Below are positions 39,351-47,941 of a stretch of 64,000 bases of DNA, piece after piece. The notes below the pieces were generated by a model. The model searched no databases, was not told where the DNA came from, and was given only the letters and a program-made list of their open reading frames with translations. This DNA is from Pseudomonas putida (lineage in GTDB: Bacteria; Pseudomonadota; Gammaproteobacteria; Pseudomonadales; Pseudomonadaceae), in the NCBI RefSeq assembly GCF_028682175.1, contig NZ_JANHKS010000006.1, positions 124,001-188,000 on the forward strand, read 5' to 3'. Position numbers and translations under genes: made by a program. Position 1 is the stretch's first letter. Each line of letters starts with the position of its first letter.

Positions 39351-40271
39351 ATGCAGATCGACGAAGAGCTGACCCTCAAGAAGCTGGAAATCTTCCTGGC
39401 CTTCATGCGCACCGGCAACCTGGCCCGGGCCGCTTCGGAGTTGCAGACCAGCACCGTGAGCGTGCACCGCGCCATCCACTCGCTGGAGAGCGCCCTGCGC
39501 TGCCCGCTGTTCAAGCACGAAGGCCGCAACCTGACGCCCCTTGAAAGTGCCTATGTGCTGGAAGAGCGCGCGCAGAAAATCGTCCAGGAAGTGCTCGCCA
39601 CTGTCGAACAGACGCGCCAGGCGGCGGGCTTCTCCGCAGCGCGCTTCAAGCTTGGGGCGCTCTACTCGCTGACGGTCAAGACCGTGCCGCAGCTGATCAT
39701 GGGCCTGAAGATCCGCCGCAGCGAACTCAACATCGACCTGATCCTGGGCTCGAACATCGATCTGTTCTACAAGCTGAAAAACATGGAAGTGGATGCGATC
39801 CTGGTGTCGCTCAACGAGAGCGTGAATGATCCGGATTGCGAGCAGTTGCCGCTGTTTTCCGACGACATATTTCTCGCCACCCCCGCCGACTCGCCGTTCG
39901 CCCAGCAAAGCGAAGTGGACCTGAGCGACCTGCGCGAAGCCACCTTCATCACCCTCACCCAAGGCTTCGCCACCCACCGCGACGGCATGCGGGTGTTCCA
40001 GCAGGCCGGCTTCGAGCCCAAGGTGGCGATGCAGGTCAACGACATCTTCACCCTGCTGAGCATGGTCAGCTCAGGCGTAGGCTACGCCCTGCTTCCCGGC
40101 CGCATCGCCGCCGTCTACGAAAACCGCGTCCGCCTGATCCCGCTGCAAGCCCGCTACCACATGCAGCAACACATCGGCCTGGTCTTCCTCAAGGCCCGCG
40201 AACGCGACCCGAACCTGCTGGCGTTGCTGGCGGAGTGCAGGATGTATTCGAATCGGCTGGTGGAGGGTTAG
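39351..40271 (+). CDS. LysR-family regulator, MdcR-like
   Basis: 306 residues. The winged helix is at the N-terminus (LTLKKLEIFLAFMRTGNLAR, then TSTVSVHRAIHSLESALRCP), and the LysR effector domain starts near residue 95 (FKLGALYSLTVKTVPQLIMG). The N-terminus and HEGRNLTPLESAYVL resemble MdcR, the malonate-decarboxylase regulator, by my reading; no mdc genes are in the window, so this is tentative. GGAAGA precedes the ATG. It is convergent with the MFS gene at 40336. Confidence 0.75.
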   Translation: MQIDEELTLKKLEIFLAFMRTGNLARAASELQTSTVSVHRAIHSLESALRCPLFKHEGRNLTPLESAYVLEERAQKIVQEVLATVEQTRQAAGFSAARFKLGALYSLTVKTVPQLIMGLKIRRSELNIDLILGSNIDLFYKLKNMEVDAILVSLNESVNDPDCEQLPLFSDDIFLATPADSPFAQQSEVDLSDLREATFITLTQGFATHRDGMRVFQQAGFEPKVAMQVNDIFTLLSMVSSGVGYALLPGRIAAVYENRVRLIPLQARYHMQQHIGLVFLKARERDPNLLALLAECRMYSNRLVEG

Positions 40272-40335
40272 AAACGCCACGACCCACCCGCCGACGAATG
40301 CTGTGGCTCCGTCAGCGGGTGGGTTGTGGCGAAAC

Positions 40336-41670
40336 TCAGTGCTGGTTCTTGTCCAGCGTGCGCAGCTTCTCCGGCAGGGCCCACAGCAGCAACGCGGCGG
40401 CGATGACGGTGGTGACACCGATCACGTAGAGCGCCGGGGTGGTGCTGCCGGTCATGTCTTTGATGCGGCCGACCATGACCGGGCTGACGATGCCGCCGAA
40501 CTGACCCAGGGTGTTGATAAGGGCGATGCCCCCGGCAGCACCTGCGCCTGCGCCGGCCAGCAATTTGGGCGGCAGGGTCCAGAATGCCGGGATGGAGGCA
40601 ACGATGCCGCCACCGAGCATGGCCAGGGACAGGATCAGCATGCTGGTGTGCTGGGCGAAGATGCCGGCGCAGAAGAACCCGATGGCGCCGAGGATGGTCA
40701 GGCCGCAGACGAACTTGCGACGTTCGCCGCTGGCGTCGGACAGACGGCCGATGACAACCATGCTGATGGCGCCGCAGATGTACGGGATGGCGGTGAGCAG
40801 GCCGATCATGACCGGGCTTTCGACGCCGGCGCTGCGAATCAGCTGCGGAGCCCAGAAGTTCAGGCCGTAGGACGCCACCTGGATCAGGAAGTAGATCAGG
40901 CCGAGCATCAGGAAGCCTGGCATTTTCAGCGCGGTCAGCAGCGAGCCGTGCTGGTTGGGTTCATGTTGGGCGATGCGGCTGGCCAGATAAGTCTTCTCGG
41001 ACTCGCTCAGCCAGTGCGCATCGCTGATGCGGTCCTTGAGGATGGTCAGCACGGCGAAACCCAGGGCGATGCACGGCAGGCCGCCCAGCAGGAACAGCCA
41101 GTGCCAGCCGCGCATCTGCATGACGCCATCCATGTGCCCTAGTACCAGGCCGGAGATCGGCGCGCCCAGCAGGCCGGCGAACGCCGAGGCCAGGAACAGA
41201 ATCGAGGTGATACGGCCACGGTAGGTTTGCGGGAACCAGAGTGTCAGATAAAACAGCACGCCCGGTGCGAAACCGGCTTCCATGGCGCCGATGATGAAGC
41301 GCAGGGCATAGAACTGCCATTCGGCGTTGACGAACACCATCAGGGCCGTCGCCACGCCCCAGGAAATCATGATGCGCGCGATCCAGCGCCGGGCGCCGAC
41401 CTTGTACAGCATGATGTTGCTGGGCACTTCGAACAGCACGTAGCCGATCACGAACAGACTCGCGCCTAGTCCGTAGGCGGTGTCGCTCAGGCTCAGGTCG
41501 GTCTGCAACTGGAATTTGGCGAAGCTGATGTTGATGCGATCGAAGAACGCAAACAGGTAGCAGACCATGATCAGCGGCATCAGGCGCCACGCGACCTTGC
41601 GGATCAACGCCTTTTCGGCACTCACAACCTCGGCGAGGCTGCTGTTCGGGTTCAGAACAGAGATAGACAT
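40336..41670 (-). CDS. MFS transporter, ACS family
   Basis: 444 residues with about twelve hydrophobic segments. The start region LIMVCYLFAFFDRINISFAK is the ACS-type first helix (compare DRxNxS), and FEVPSNIMLYKVGARRWIAR the loop 2-3 motif. It is the downstream gene of a minus-strand group with the HMG-CoA-lyase-like and CoA-transferase genes, separated by a family A repeat, so a carboxylic-acid substrate is likely. It cannot be identified further. Confidence 0.86.
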   Translation of the reverse strand: MSISVLNPNSSLAEVVSAEKALIRKVAWRLMPLIMVCYLFAFFDRINISFAKFQLQTDLSLSDTAYGLGASLFVIGYVLFEVPSNIMLYKVGARRWIARIMISWGVATALMVFVNAEWQFYALRFIIGAMEAGFAPGVLFYLTLWFPQTYRGRITSILFLASAFAGLLGAPISGLVLGHMDGVMQMRGWHWLFLLGGLPCIALGFAVLTILKDRISDAHWLSESEKTYLASRIAQHEPNQHGSLLTALKMPGFLMLGLIYFLIQVASYGLNFWAPQLIRSAGVESPVMIGLLTAIPYICGAISMVVIGRLSDASGERRKFVCGLTILGAIGFFCAGIFAQHTSMLILSLAMLGGGIVASIPAFWTLPPKLLAGAGAGAAGGIALINTLGQFGGIVSPVMVGRIKDMTGSTTPALYVIGVTTVIAAALLLWALPEKLRTLDKNQH

Positions 41671-41775
41671 AACGGTGACTCCAGTTGGACTTCCCAGGGG
41701 GAGCCCGATTGTTTTTGTTGTCTGGACGAACGCGCAGCAAGGCGTGTTCGTTCGTTTTTGTTAAACACTGGCCCC

Positions 41776-41867
41776 CGTAGCAGCACGGCTTGCCGGCGGG
41801 GCGGTGTGTCTGTGACACATGTTTCGACTGACACACCGCTCCCGCCGGCAAGCCGTGCTGCTACGGG
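41776..41867. repeat. REP-type palindrome, family A copy 7
   Basis: Family A palindrome between the lyase and transporter genes; the right arm ends one base before the lyase stop codon at 41869. Confidence 0.9.
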
Positions 41868-41868
41868 T

Positions 41869-42807
41869 TCAAACCGGCAGATTCTCGGGGGTGGGATGCA
41901 GGTCGCAGTTGCGCCCGGCCTTGGCCACTTGCCCTGGCATTTCATGGCCCAGCAGCGCTGGCAGGCGCCGGGACATGTTCAACAGGTGCGGCAAGTCGAT
42001 GCCGGTCTCGATGCCCATCTCCTCGCACATGTTCACCAGGTCCTCGGTGCAGATATTCCCCGAAGCCCCCGGCGCGAACGGACAGCCACCCAGGCCACCC
42101 AAGGACGCATCGAAACGCCGTGCGCCAGCCTCATAAGCAGCCAGCACGTTGCTCAGCCCAAGGCCTCGGGTGTTGTGGAAATGCAGGGTCAGCGCCGAGG
42201 CCGGAATGCGCGTCAACACGCGCTGCACCAGGCGATGGACCTGACGCGGGTTGGCCATGCCGGTGGTGTCCGCCAGGGAAATGCCCTGCATGCCCAGCTC
42301 CAGATACGCATCGACGATCTGCAGCACGCGGTCTTCGTCGATCTTGCCTTCGAAGGGGCAGCCGAAGGTGGTGGCAATCGAACCGTTGAGGCTGACCGAC
42401 GAGCCCGCCGCAAACGACACCACGTCGGCAAAGGCTGCCAGCGACTGCTCGCAACGCATGCGCATGTTCGCAAGGTTATGAGTCTGGCTGGCCGACATCA
42501 CCAGGTTCAGTTCGTCTGCAGCGGCCTCGATGGCCCGCTGCGCGCCGCGCAGGTTGGGAATCAGCGCCACGTAGATCACGCCCGGATGGCGACGGATGCC
42601 ACGGAACACTTCGTCACCGTCGCGCAGGGCCGGAATGGCCTTGGGCGAAACAAAAGAACCGGCCTCGATGCGGCTGAAACCGGCCAGAGAAAGCTCATCG
42701 ATCAACGCGATCTTGTCAGCGGTCTCGACCCAGGTCGGCTCGATCTGCAAGCCGTCCCTGGGGGAAACTTCCTGAACGATCAGGCGTTCGGAAAAATCGG
42801 TAATCAT
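41869..42807 (-). CDS. hydroxymethylglutaryl-CoA lyase-like enzyme
   Basis: 312 residues with the HMGL TIM-barrel. Motifs: VQEVSPRDGLQIEPTWVE with the catalytic Arg-Asp pair, RIEAGSFVSPKAIPAL, LHFHNTRGLGLSN with metal-ligand His residues, and the signature GGLGGCPFAPGASGN with the catalytic Cys. HMG-CoA lyase splits 3-hydroxy-3-methylglutaryl-CoA to acetoacetate and acetyl-CoA. Related members cleave other acyl-CoAs. It overlaps the CoA-transferase gene by four bases and so is translationally coupled to it, which suggests that the transferase makes its substrate. Confidence 0.88.
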   Translation of the reverse strand: MITDFSERLIVQEVSPRDGLQIEPTWVETADKIALIDELSLAGFSRIEAGSFVSPKAIPALRDGDEVFRGIRRHPGVIYVALIPNLRGAQRAIEAAADELNLVMSASQTHNLANMRMRCEQSLAAFADVVSFAAGSSVSLNGSIATTFGCPFEGKIDEDRVLQIVDAYLELGMQGISLADTTGMANPRQVHRLVQRVLTRIPASALTLHFHNTRGLGLSNVLAAYEAGARRFDASLGGLGGCPFAPGASGNICTEDLVNMCEEMGIETGIDLPHLLNMSRRLPALLGHEMPGQVAKAGRNCDLHPTPENLPV

Positions 42808-43997
42808 TGCACCACCCCTTGGGATTTGAGTTGCGCGATATCGGCGCCGGTCAGCCCCAGATCGCCCAGTACGCTGTCGGTGTGCTGGCCCAGTGCGGGC
42901 CCTTGCCAGTTCACCGAGCCCGGCGTTTCTGAGAGTTTGGGCACGATGCCCGGCATCTTGACGCTGGCGCCGCCCGGCAGCTGCGCATCCAGAATCATCT
43001 CGCGGGCCTGATAGTGCGGGTCCGCCACTATGTCGGCCACGTTATAGATGCGCCCGGACGGCACTTCGGCCTGCTCCAGCACCTGCAACACTTCATCGAT
43101 CGGCAGGCTGGACGACCAGGCGCTGATGGTGGCATCGAGCATGTCGCTCTGTGCGGCGCGGCCATCGTTCTGCGCGAATTCCGGCGCTTCGGCCAGGTCA
43201 GGGCGGCCGATGGCGTGCATCAGGCGCTTGAAGATCGGGTCGCTGTTGCCGGCGATCACCACATAGGCACCGTCGCCAGTCGGGTAGGTGTTTGACGGCG
43301 CGATGCCCGGCAGGGCGCCACCGGTGCGCTCGCGAACGTGGCCGAGCATGTCGTACTCCGGCACCAGGCTTTCCATCAGGTTGAACACGCTTTCGACCAG
43401 CGATACATCGACGATCTGCCCGTCGCCCTGCCCGGTTTTCACCCGCAGCAGCGACATCAGCGCACCCATGACTGCGTGCATCGACGCCAGCGAGTCACCC
43501 AGGCTGACGCCCACTCGCGCCGGTGGCGAACCGGGGGTGCCGGTGGTGTAGCGAATGCCGCCCATGGCCTCGCCGATGGCGCCAAAGCCGGGACGGTCGC
43601 GATAAGGGCCGGACTGGCCGTAGCCGGAGATACGTACCAGCGTCAGTTTTGGATTCAGGGCATGCAGGACATCCCAGCCCAGGCCCAGCTTTTCAAGAGC
43701 GCCCGGACGCAGGTTTTCAATCAGCACGTCAGCGCTCTCGGCCAGGCGTTTGACGATGGCGATGCCTTCAGGTGACTTGAGGTTCAGCGAAAGGGATTTC
43801 TTGTTGCGCGACTGCAGGTACCACCACAGCGAAGTGCCTTCATGCAGCTTTCGCCATTTACGAAGAGGATCGCCCTGCCCCATCGATTCGATCTTGATCA
43901 CCTCGGCGCCGAACTCGCCCATCAGGCGTGCAGCGAAGGGCGCGGCGATCAGTGTGCCGATTTCAATCACGCGCACACCGTTCAGGGGGCCTGTCAT
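42804..43997 (-). CDS. CaiB/BaiF-family (class III) CoA-transferase
   Basis: 397 residues. Class III pieces are GVRVIEIGTLIAAPFAARLM at the start, KIESMGQGDPLRKW, NKKSLSLNLKSPEG, ENLRPGALEKLGLGWD, and VSLGDSLASMHAVMGAL, where the Asp is the likely CoA-thioester nucleophile. These enzymes move CoA between carboxylic acids. Coupling to an HMG-CoA-lyase-like gene suggests a hydroxy-dicarboxylate such as 3-hydroxy-3-methylglutarate as acceptor. It is the first gene of the operon, 104 bp after the LysR gene, with a 17-bp palindrome between. Confidence 0.88.
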   Translation of the reverse strand: MTGPLNGVRVIEIGTLIAAPFAARLMGEFGAEVIKIESMGQGDPLRKWRKLHEGTSLWWYLQSRNKKSLSLNLKSPEGIAIVKRLAESADVLIENLRPGALEKLGLGWDVLHALNPKLTLVRISGYGQSGPYRDRPGFGAIGEAMGGIRYTTGTPGSPPARVGVSLGDSLASMHAVMGALMSLLRVKTGQGDGQIVDVSLVESVFNLMESLVPEYDMLGHVRERTGGALPGIAPSNTYPTGDGAYVVIAGNSDPIFKRLMHAIGRPDLAEAPEFAQNDGRAAQSDMLDATISAWSSSLPIDEVLQVLEQAEVPSGRIYNVADIVADPHYQAREMILDAQLPGGASVKMPGIVPKLSETPGSVNWQGPALGQHTDSVLGDLGLTGADIAQLKSQGVVQ

Positions 43998-44083
43998 AGC
44001 GGATACCTCAAGTGTTTCTTGGAATTTGAACCAAGACTAGAGGACCGGCGTTCGGCAAATCCAACCGTTTGTTGGCAAGTGTC

Positions 44084-44100
44084 GTTCGCGAAACGCGAAC
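44084..44100. promoter_or_regulatory. palindrome upstream of the CoA-transferase operon
   Basis: GTTCGCG-AAA-CGCGAAC, a perfect 7-bp inverted repeat one base from the LysR stop codon and 87 bp before the transferase start. It may be a regulator site; a short hairpin that helps end the LysR transcript is an alternative. Confidence 0.45.
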
Positions 44101-44101
44101 G

Positions 44102-45013
44102 CTAGGTCGCGTGGCGCTGGAGATGCTCGAACAGCAGGGTGCTGACCGGTGAAAGCGCATCCTTGTCCCGCACCACTAGAATCAACGTGCGTTGCGCCCA
44201 CGAGTCGCTCAGGGACACGGCCGTCAGACCCAGTGGCACGCCCAGCAATTCGAACGCCTTGCGCGGCAGCACGCCGATGCCCATATTGGCCTGGACCATC
44301 CGGCACATGGCGTCGAATCCCGGCACATGGATACGCACGCGCAACGGCCTGCCGTGAGATCGGGCGGCGGTATGGGTGCGCATGTTGATCGAGCTGGCGG
44401 CGTGCAAGCCGATGTAGTCGCTGCCCAGGGTGTCTTCGAAGGCCACCTGTTTCAGGCTCGCCAGCGGATGGTCGGCCCGCATCACCACCACCAGTTGGTC
44501 CCGGCGGTAGGGCACGCTGTACAGGCCTTGCACGTCGGTGTCTTCGGAACAGATGCCGATGTCGGCCACGCCGTCGATCAGGCCCTGGACCACGCCGGTG
44601 CTGGGCCGCTCTTCGAGGTCAACCTTGACCCGTTCGTGGTGGGTGGTGAAATCGTGCAGGTCTTCGGGCAGGAACTGGATGATCGCCGAAAGGTTCGCCA
44701 ACATGCGCACGTAGCCGCGCATGCCTTGCAGGTGCTCGTCGAGCTCAAGCCCCATTTTCTCGAGGTCCGAGAGCATGCGCCGGGCGTGGTGCAGCAACGT
44801 CTCGCCGGCAGCCGTCAGGGTCATGCCCTTGGCGTTGCGCAGGAACAGGCCGATGCCCAACACCTCTTCCAGCTCCATCAGGCGCTTGCTCGCCGCCGAC
44901 ACGGCAATGGCCTCGCGGGCTGCGGCGCGGGTGAGCGTGCCTTCTTCATACACCGCAACGAAGAGTTTCAGGGTAATCAGGTCGAGGCGGCGAATGAGGT
45001 TTTTGTGCAGCAT
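44102..45013 (-). CDS. LysR-family regulator next to the CoA-transferase operon
   Basis: 303 residues from the ATG at 45013 (MLHKNLIRRLDLITLKLFVA); a longer start adds 50 residues with no family match. The helix-turn-helix covers about residues 12-70 (TLTRAAAREAIAVSAASKRL), and the effector domain follows from MRGYVRMLANLSAIIQFLPE. It is on the same strand and upstream of the transferase-lyase-MFS genes, so it is the likely regulator. The 264 bp upstream (45014-45277) hold no gene that I can support. Confidence 0.87.
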   Translation of the reverse strand: MLHKNLIRRLDLITLKLFVAVYEEGTLTRAAAREAIAVSAASKRLMELEEVLGIGLFLRNAKGMTLTAAGETLLHHARRMLSDLEKMGLELDEHLQGMRGYVRMLANLSAIIQFLPEDLHDFTTHHERVKVDLEERPSTGVVQGLIDGVADIGICSEDTDVQGLYSVPYRRDQLVVVMRADHPLASLKQVAFEDTLGSDYIGLHAASSINMRTHTAARSHGRPLRVRIHVPGFDAMCRMVQANMGIGVLPRKAFELLGVPLGLTAVSLSDSWAQRTLILVVRDKDALSPVSTLLFEHLQRHAT

Positions 45014-45277
45014 GCAGGCACTCTCGATAACGAAGCTGGCTGACAACGCGGGGCCAAGAATACACGCAAACCGTCGCAGGGAACCTTGCAAGGCAGGCTT
45101 GTCTGAGTCTTGGGCAGCGCGCATCGCCTGTGTTTGCAGCGATGCCGACAGATTGGGGGCCACGCCCCCTCCCCGAGTACGTCACCATCGAGTAACGTAT
45201 AGGCATGTCTGACGGGGTTTCGCCATCTTGAGCCGGCGATCCGACCCGCAACCCGCAACACGAGAGAAGGCCCTACC

Positions 45278-45598
45278 GTGCATAACGTCCGATTGATCAA
45301 ATATGTCTGGACCCACCAGACCCCCGAGATCTCCTCAGAGTGGTCCAAGCTTCTGTATGAGGTCGAGTTGCCGTTCGTCCCGTTCCACGGCCTGAACATT
45401 CAGTTGCCGGACCAGCGCGCCTGGCGTATCCGCGATGTGGAGTGGAACGTCGAGGAACAGACGTTCCGCTGCCATATCGAGGATCAGTTCATGAACCTGC
45501 TCGATGTCGACGATTCCTACGAGGACTGGATCGACATGCTGCTCGAATGCGGCTGGGAAATGAGCGGGCGCTACACTAATGAACACAACAAGACCTGA
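45278..45598 (+). CDS. small acidic protein of unknown function
   Basis: 106 residues, starting with the GTG at 45278 after GAGAAGG. It is rich in Trp (six, e.g. TPEISSEWSKLL, AWRIRDVEWNVEE, EDWIDMLLECGWEMSGR) and in Asp/Glu. There is no signal peptide or membrane segment. I do not recognise the family. The codon use and ribosome-binding site look real, and the next gene starts 20 bp on. A cytoplasmic protein is predicted; no function is proposed. Confidence 0.65.
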   Translation: MHNVRLIKYVWTHQTPEISSEWSKLLYEVELPFVPFHGLNIQLPDQRAWRIRDVEWNVEEQTFRCHIEDQFMNLLDVDDSYEDWIDMLLECGWEMSGRYTNEHNKT

Positions 45599-45618
45599 TA
45601 CCACTTTGCCTGGCTGCC

Positions 45619-46368
45619 ATGAAACGGATTTCCTGCTGTACCCGCGTCGCGATTCGGGCGCTCCTGGCGTGGTCGTCGATTACCTGTGCCGCGCCATCGG
45701 TTGACCTGTATGTCCCTGAAGCCCCTCCCCTGACCATGCTGACCGTGGGCGATAAACATGGCATCGTCGGCGATATCGCCCTTAAAGCCATGGCATCGGC
45801 AGGGTACTCGGCCAATGCGCTTTCACCTCCCTGGCCCCGCGCGCAACGGGAAGTCAGCCAGGGCAAGGACCTGCTGATCGCCCCGCTGACCCGCAATCAG
45901 AGCCGGGAAGCCAACTACACCTGGATCGCGCCGATTCTGACGATGGACCGAGCCTTTTTCAGCCTGGATCGTCGGGTGGAGAGCTTCGATGAGGCCAGGA
46001 AGACTTTCAGGCTGATCGCGGTGGGCATCGGCACCGCGCAGGAAACCCGGTTGCGCGAGGAAGGCTTCGCCGACTCGCAGATCTACCCGCTGAAAATCGG
46101 CGAGAACCCCGCGCAGATGCTGCTCAAGGGAAGGGTCGATGCGTGGTTCAACGGGGTGCCGGAGAGCCGTTATATCTGGCAACAGCTGACTGATCGCCCG
46201 CTGGTCATGAGCCGCGTGGTGATGACTGCCAACCTGTATCTGGCGTGTTCGAAGGATTGCGATCCGCAGATGGTCAGCCGGCTCAGGGCCGCGATTGATA
46301 CGCTGGAGAAAGACGGGACGATAGACAGGGTCGAAGCGCAGTACACGAAAGGCTTGCCGGTGCGCTGA
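45619..46368 (+). CDS. periplasmic solute-binding protein (family 3-like), second copy
   Basis: 249 residues. A signal peptide region ends about ITCAAPSV, and the mature part starts DLYVPEAPPLTMLTVGDKHG. Family 3-like pieces are GIVGDIALKAMASAGYSANA, FRLIAVGIGTAQETRLREEG and VDAWFNGVPESRYIWQQL. No ABC partners are adjacent. It lacks strong ligand motifs, so the substrate is unknown. It lies 20 bp after the small acidic protein gene and may be cotranscribed with it. Confidence 0.75.
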   Translation: MKRISCCTRVAIRALLAWSSITCAAPSVDLYVPEAPPLTMLTVGDKHGIVGDIALKAMASAGYSANALSPPWPRAQREVSQGKDLLIAPLTRNQSREANYTWIAPILTMDRAFFSLDRRVESFDEARKTFRLIAVGIGTAQETRLREEGFADSQIYPLKIGENPAQMLLKGRVDAWFNGVPESRYIWQQLTDRPLVMSRVVMTANLYLACSKDCDPQMVSRLRAAIDTLEKDGTIDRVEAQYTKGLPVR

Positions 46369-46382
46369 ACAGCGCACCCGGT

Positions 46383-46474
46383 CCTGTAGGAGCGCGCTTG
46401 CCCGCGACAGCGTCAGACCAGTCACCCAGGGGTGTCAGAACAGACGCCATCGCGAGCAAGCTCACTCCTACAGG
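46383..46474. repeat. REP-type palindrome, family B copy 4 (chimeric arms)
   Basis: Left arm reads CTGTAGGAGCGCGCTTGCCC and the right arm ends in GCAAGCTCACTCCTACAGG, so the arms belong to two sub-types and pair imperfectly. Confidence 0.85.
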
Positions 46475-46513
46475 TATGTGATACGACGAGGACGCCCGCG
46501 CCGTTCATGTCGA

Positions 46514-47473
46514 TCAAGGCAGCAGAATCACCTTGTCCGTGCTGCCCTGATTCACCTCTGCATAACTCGCCAGCCCATGCTGCAGCGAGACCTCGATCAA
46601 ATCTGTCGGCAGCGGCAACGATCCCTCGTCGAACAGCGCGCCGAACTGCTCCAGCATCCGCGCACAGGCTTCGACGCTGTACAGCAGCGAGTTGATCCCC
46701 ACCACCGAGCCACCCTTGCGATACAGCGCCAGCGCCGGCAACTGCACATGACCATCCACGGGCGCTGCGATGATCGCGATACGGCCGAAAGGCGCCAGCG
46801 CCTGCACCGATGGCGGCAGCCAGAAACCGGTGGTGTCGAAGATCACGTCTGCGCCGCCGGCGAACACCTCGCCGACCTGGGCCGACAGGTCTTCAGGCTT
46901 GCCCAGCAGAATGGCCTCGAAGCCCTGCTCTTGAAGCGCCGCGACCTGCTCCGGACGGCGCACCGCCGCCAGTACCTTGGCCCCGCGCACTTTGGCCAGG
47001 GCGATGGCCGCGCTGCCAACCGCGCCGTTGGCACCGATCACCAGCAGGCGCGTATCGGCATTCACGCCGCTGCGCTCCAGTGCATCCCAGGCCGTGGTGT
47101 AAGGCACACCCAGGCTGGCGGCCTGCACGAAGCTCAGGGACTTGGGCTTGAGCGCCACGCCCTTGGCCGACAGGGTGATGTAACCGGCATGGGAGCCGTT
47201 GCGGGAGAAACCGATCTGGTTGCCCGTGCCCCAGACTTCCTTGCCGATCAGTTCCTGTGGGCCGTCTACCACAACGCCAGCGAAATCCCGGCCGGGTACG
47301 CGGGGCAGCGTGGTGTAGGGGAAGCGGCCGAGTACGTTTTTCACATCGCTGGGGTTCAGGCCCGCCGCCTTGATCTGCACCAGGACCTCGCCTTCGGCGG
47401 GGATCGGCTTGGGCAGATCGACGACTTCCAGTGCAGCCAGATCGCCAGTTCGGGAAAATTGCAGTGCTTTCAT
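46514..47473 (-). CDS. zinc-free alcohol dehydrogenase / quinone oxidoreductase family
   Basis: 319 residues from the ATG at 47473; a GTG three codons upstream is possible. MDR family: KALQFSRTGDLAALEVVDLP at the start, KAAGLNPSDVKNVLGRFP, and the nucleotide motif LLVIGANGAVGSAAIALAKV. No structural zinc Cys cluster is seen, so it is a quinone oxidoreductase-type NADPH enzyme of unknown substrate. XapX follows 33 bp upstream on the same strand, and the two may be cotranscribed. Confidence 0.82.
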   Translation of the reverse strand: MKALQFSRTGDLAALEVVDLPKPIPAEGEVLVQIKAAGLNPSDVKNVLGRFPYTTLPRVPGRDFAGVVVDGPQELIGKEVWGTGNQIGFSRNGSHAGYITLSAKGVALKPKSLSFVQAASLGVPYTTAWDALERSGVNADTRLLVIGANGAVGSAAIALAKVRGAKVLAAVRRPEQVAALQEQGFEAILLGKPEDLSAQVGEVFAGGADVIFDTTGFWLPPSVQALAPFGRIAIIAAPVDGHVQLPALALYRKGGSVVGINSLLYSVEACARMLEQFGALFDEGSLPLPTDLIEVSLQHGLASYAEVNQGSTDKVILLP

Positions 47474-47506
47474 GGTGTTCACATCCGAAGAGAAAAACGG
47501 TTCGCG

Positions 47507-47680
47507 TCAGGAAATCAGGTTGGCAACCAGCTGCCGGCCCATGGGCCAGAGCTTTTCGCCCGCCTGCATGCCCAGCAATCCCACCAGCGCGACCAGGGGC
47601 GGCGCGGGTGAGCGGAAGTCCAGCGCGCCGTATAGCAGGCCGACGGCAATGCCGATTGCGAGGGAAATGATGTAGCTCAT
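47507..47680 (-). CDS. XapX-domain (DUF1427) small membrane protein
   Basis: 57 residues from the ATG at 47680 after GGAGTTCATC. Two hydrophobic segments flank the conserved LLYGALDFRSPAPPLVALVG, the XapX motif. Function unknown; many pseudomonads carry it next to oxidoreductase or hydrolase genes, as here. Confidence 0.8.
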   Translation of the reverse strand: MSYIISLAIGIAVGLLYGALDFRSPAPPLVALVGLLGMQAGEKLWPMGRQLVANLIS

Positions 47681-47774
47681 GATGAACTCCGGTGCCAAAG
47701 GCGATGACCAGAGTGTATGCAGAGCCGGCGCACCGTACCGGCCAAGTGCTTCTGAATTTCGGACAGACCCGCCC

Positions 47775-47843
47775 CGTAGCAGTCCGGCTTGCCGGCGTCA
47801 GCGGCCTCAGGACCGATCCCGCGGGCAAGCCCGGCTGCTACGG
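47775..47843. repeat. REP-type palindrome, family A copy 8 (degenerate)
   Basis: Variant of family A: GTAGCAGTCCGGCTTGCCGG in the left arm and GCAAGCCCGGCTGCTACGG in the right. Confidence 0.8.
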
Positions 47844-47872
47844 GAGCGCGGGCCTATGGAAAACCACCGTTC

Positions 47873-47941
47873 CGTAGCAGCACGGCTTGCCGGCGGGGGC
47901 GATTTCGAAGGCGCCGACGCCGGCAAGCCGAGCGGCTACGG
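47873..47941. repeat. REP-type palindrome, family A copy 9
   Basis: Family A palindrome 30 bp from copy 8. The right arm (GCAAGCCGAGCGGCTACGG) contains the complement of the stop codon of the AraC gene on the minus strand. Confidence 0.88.
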
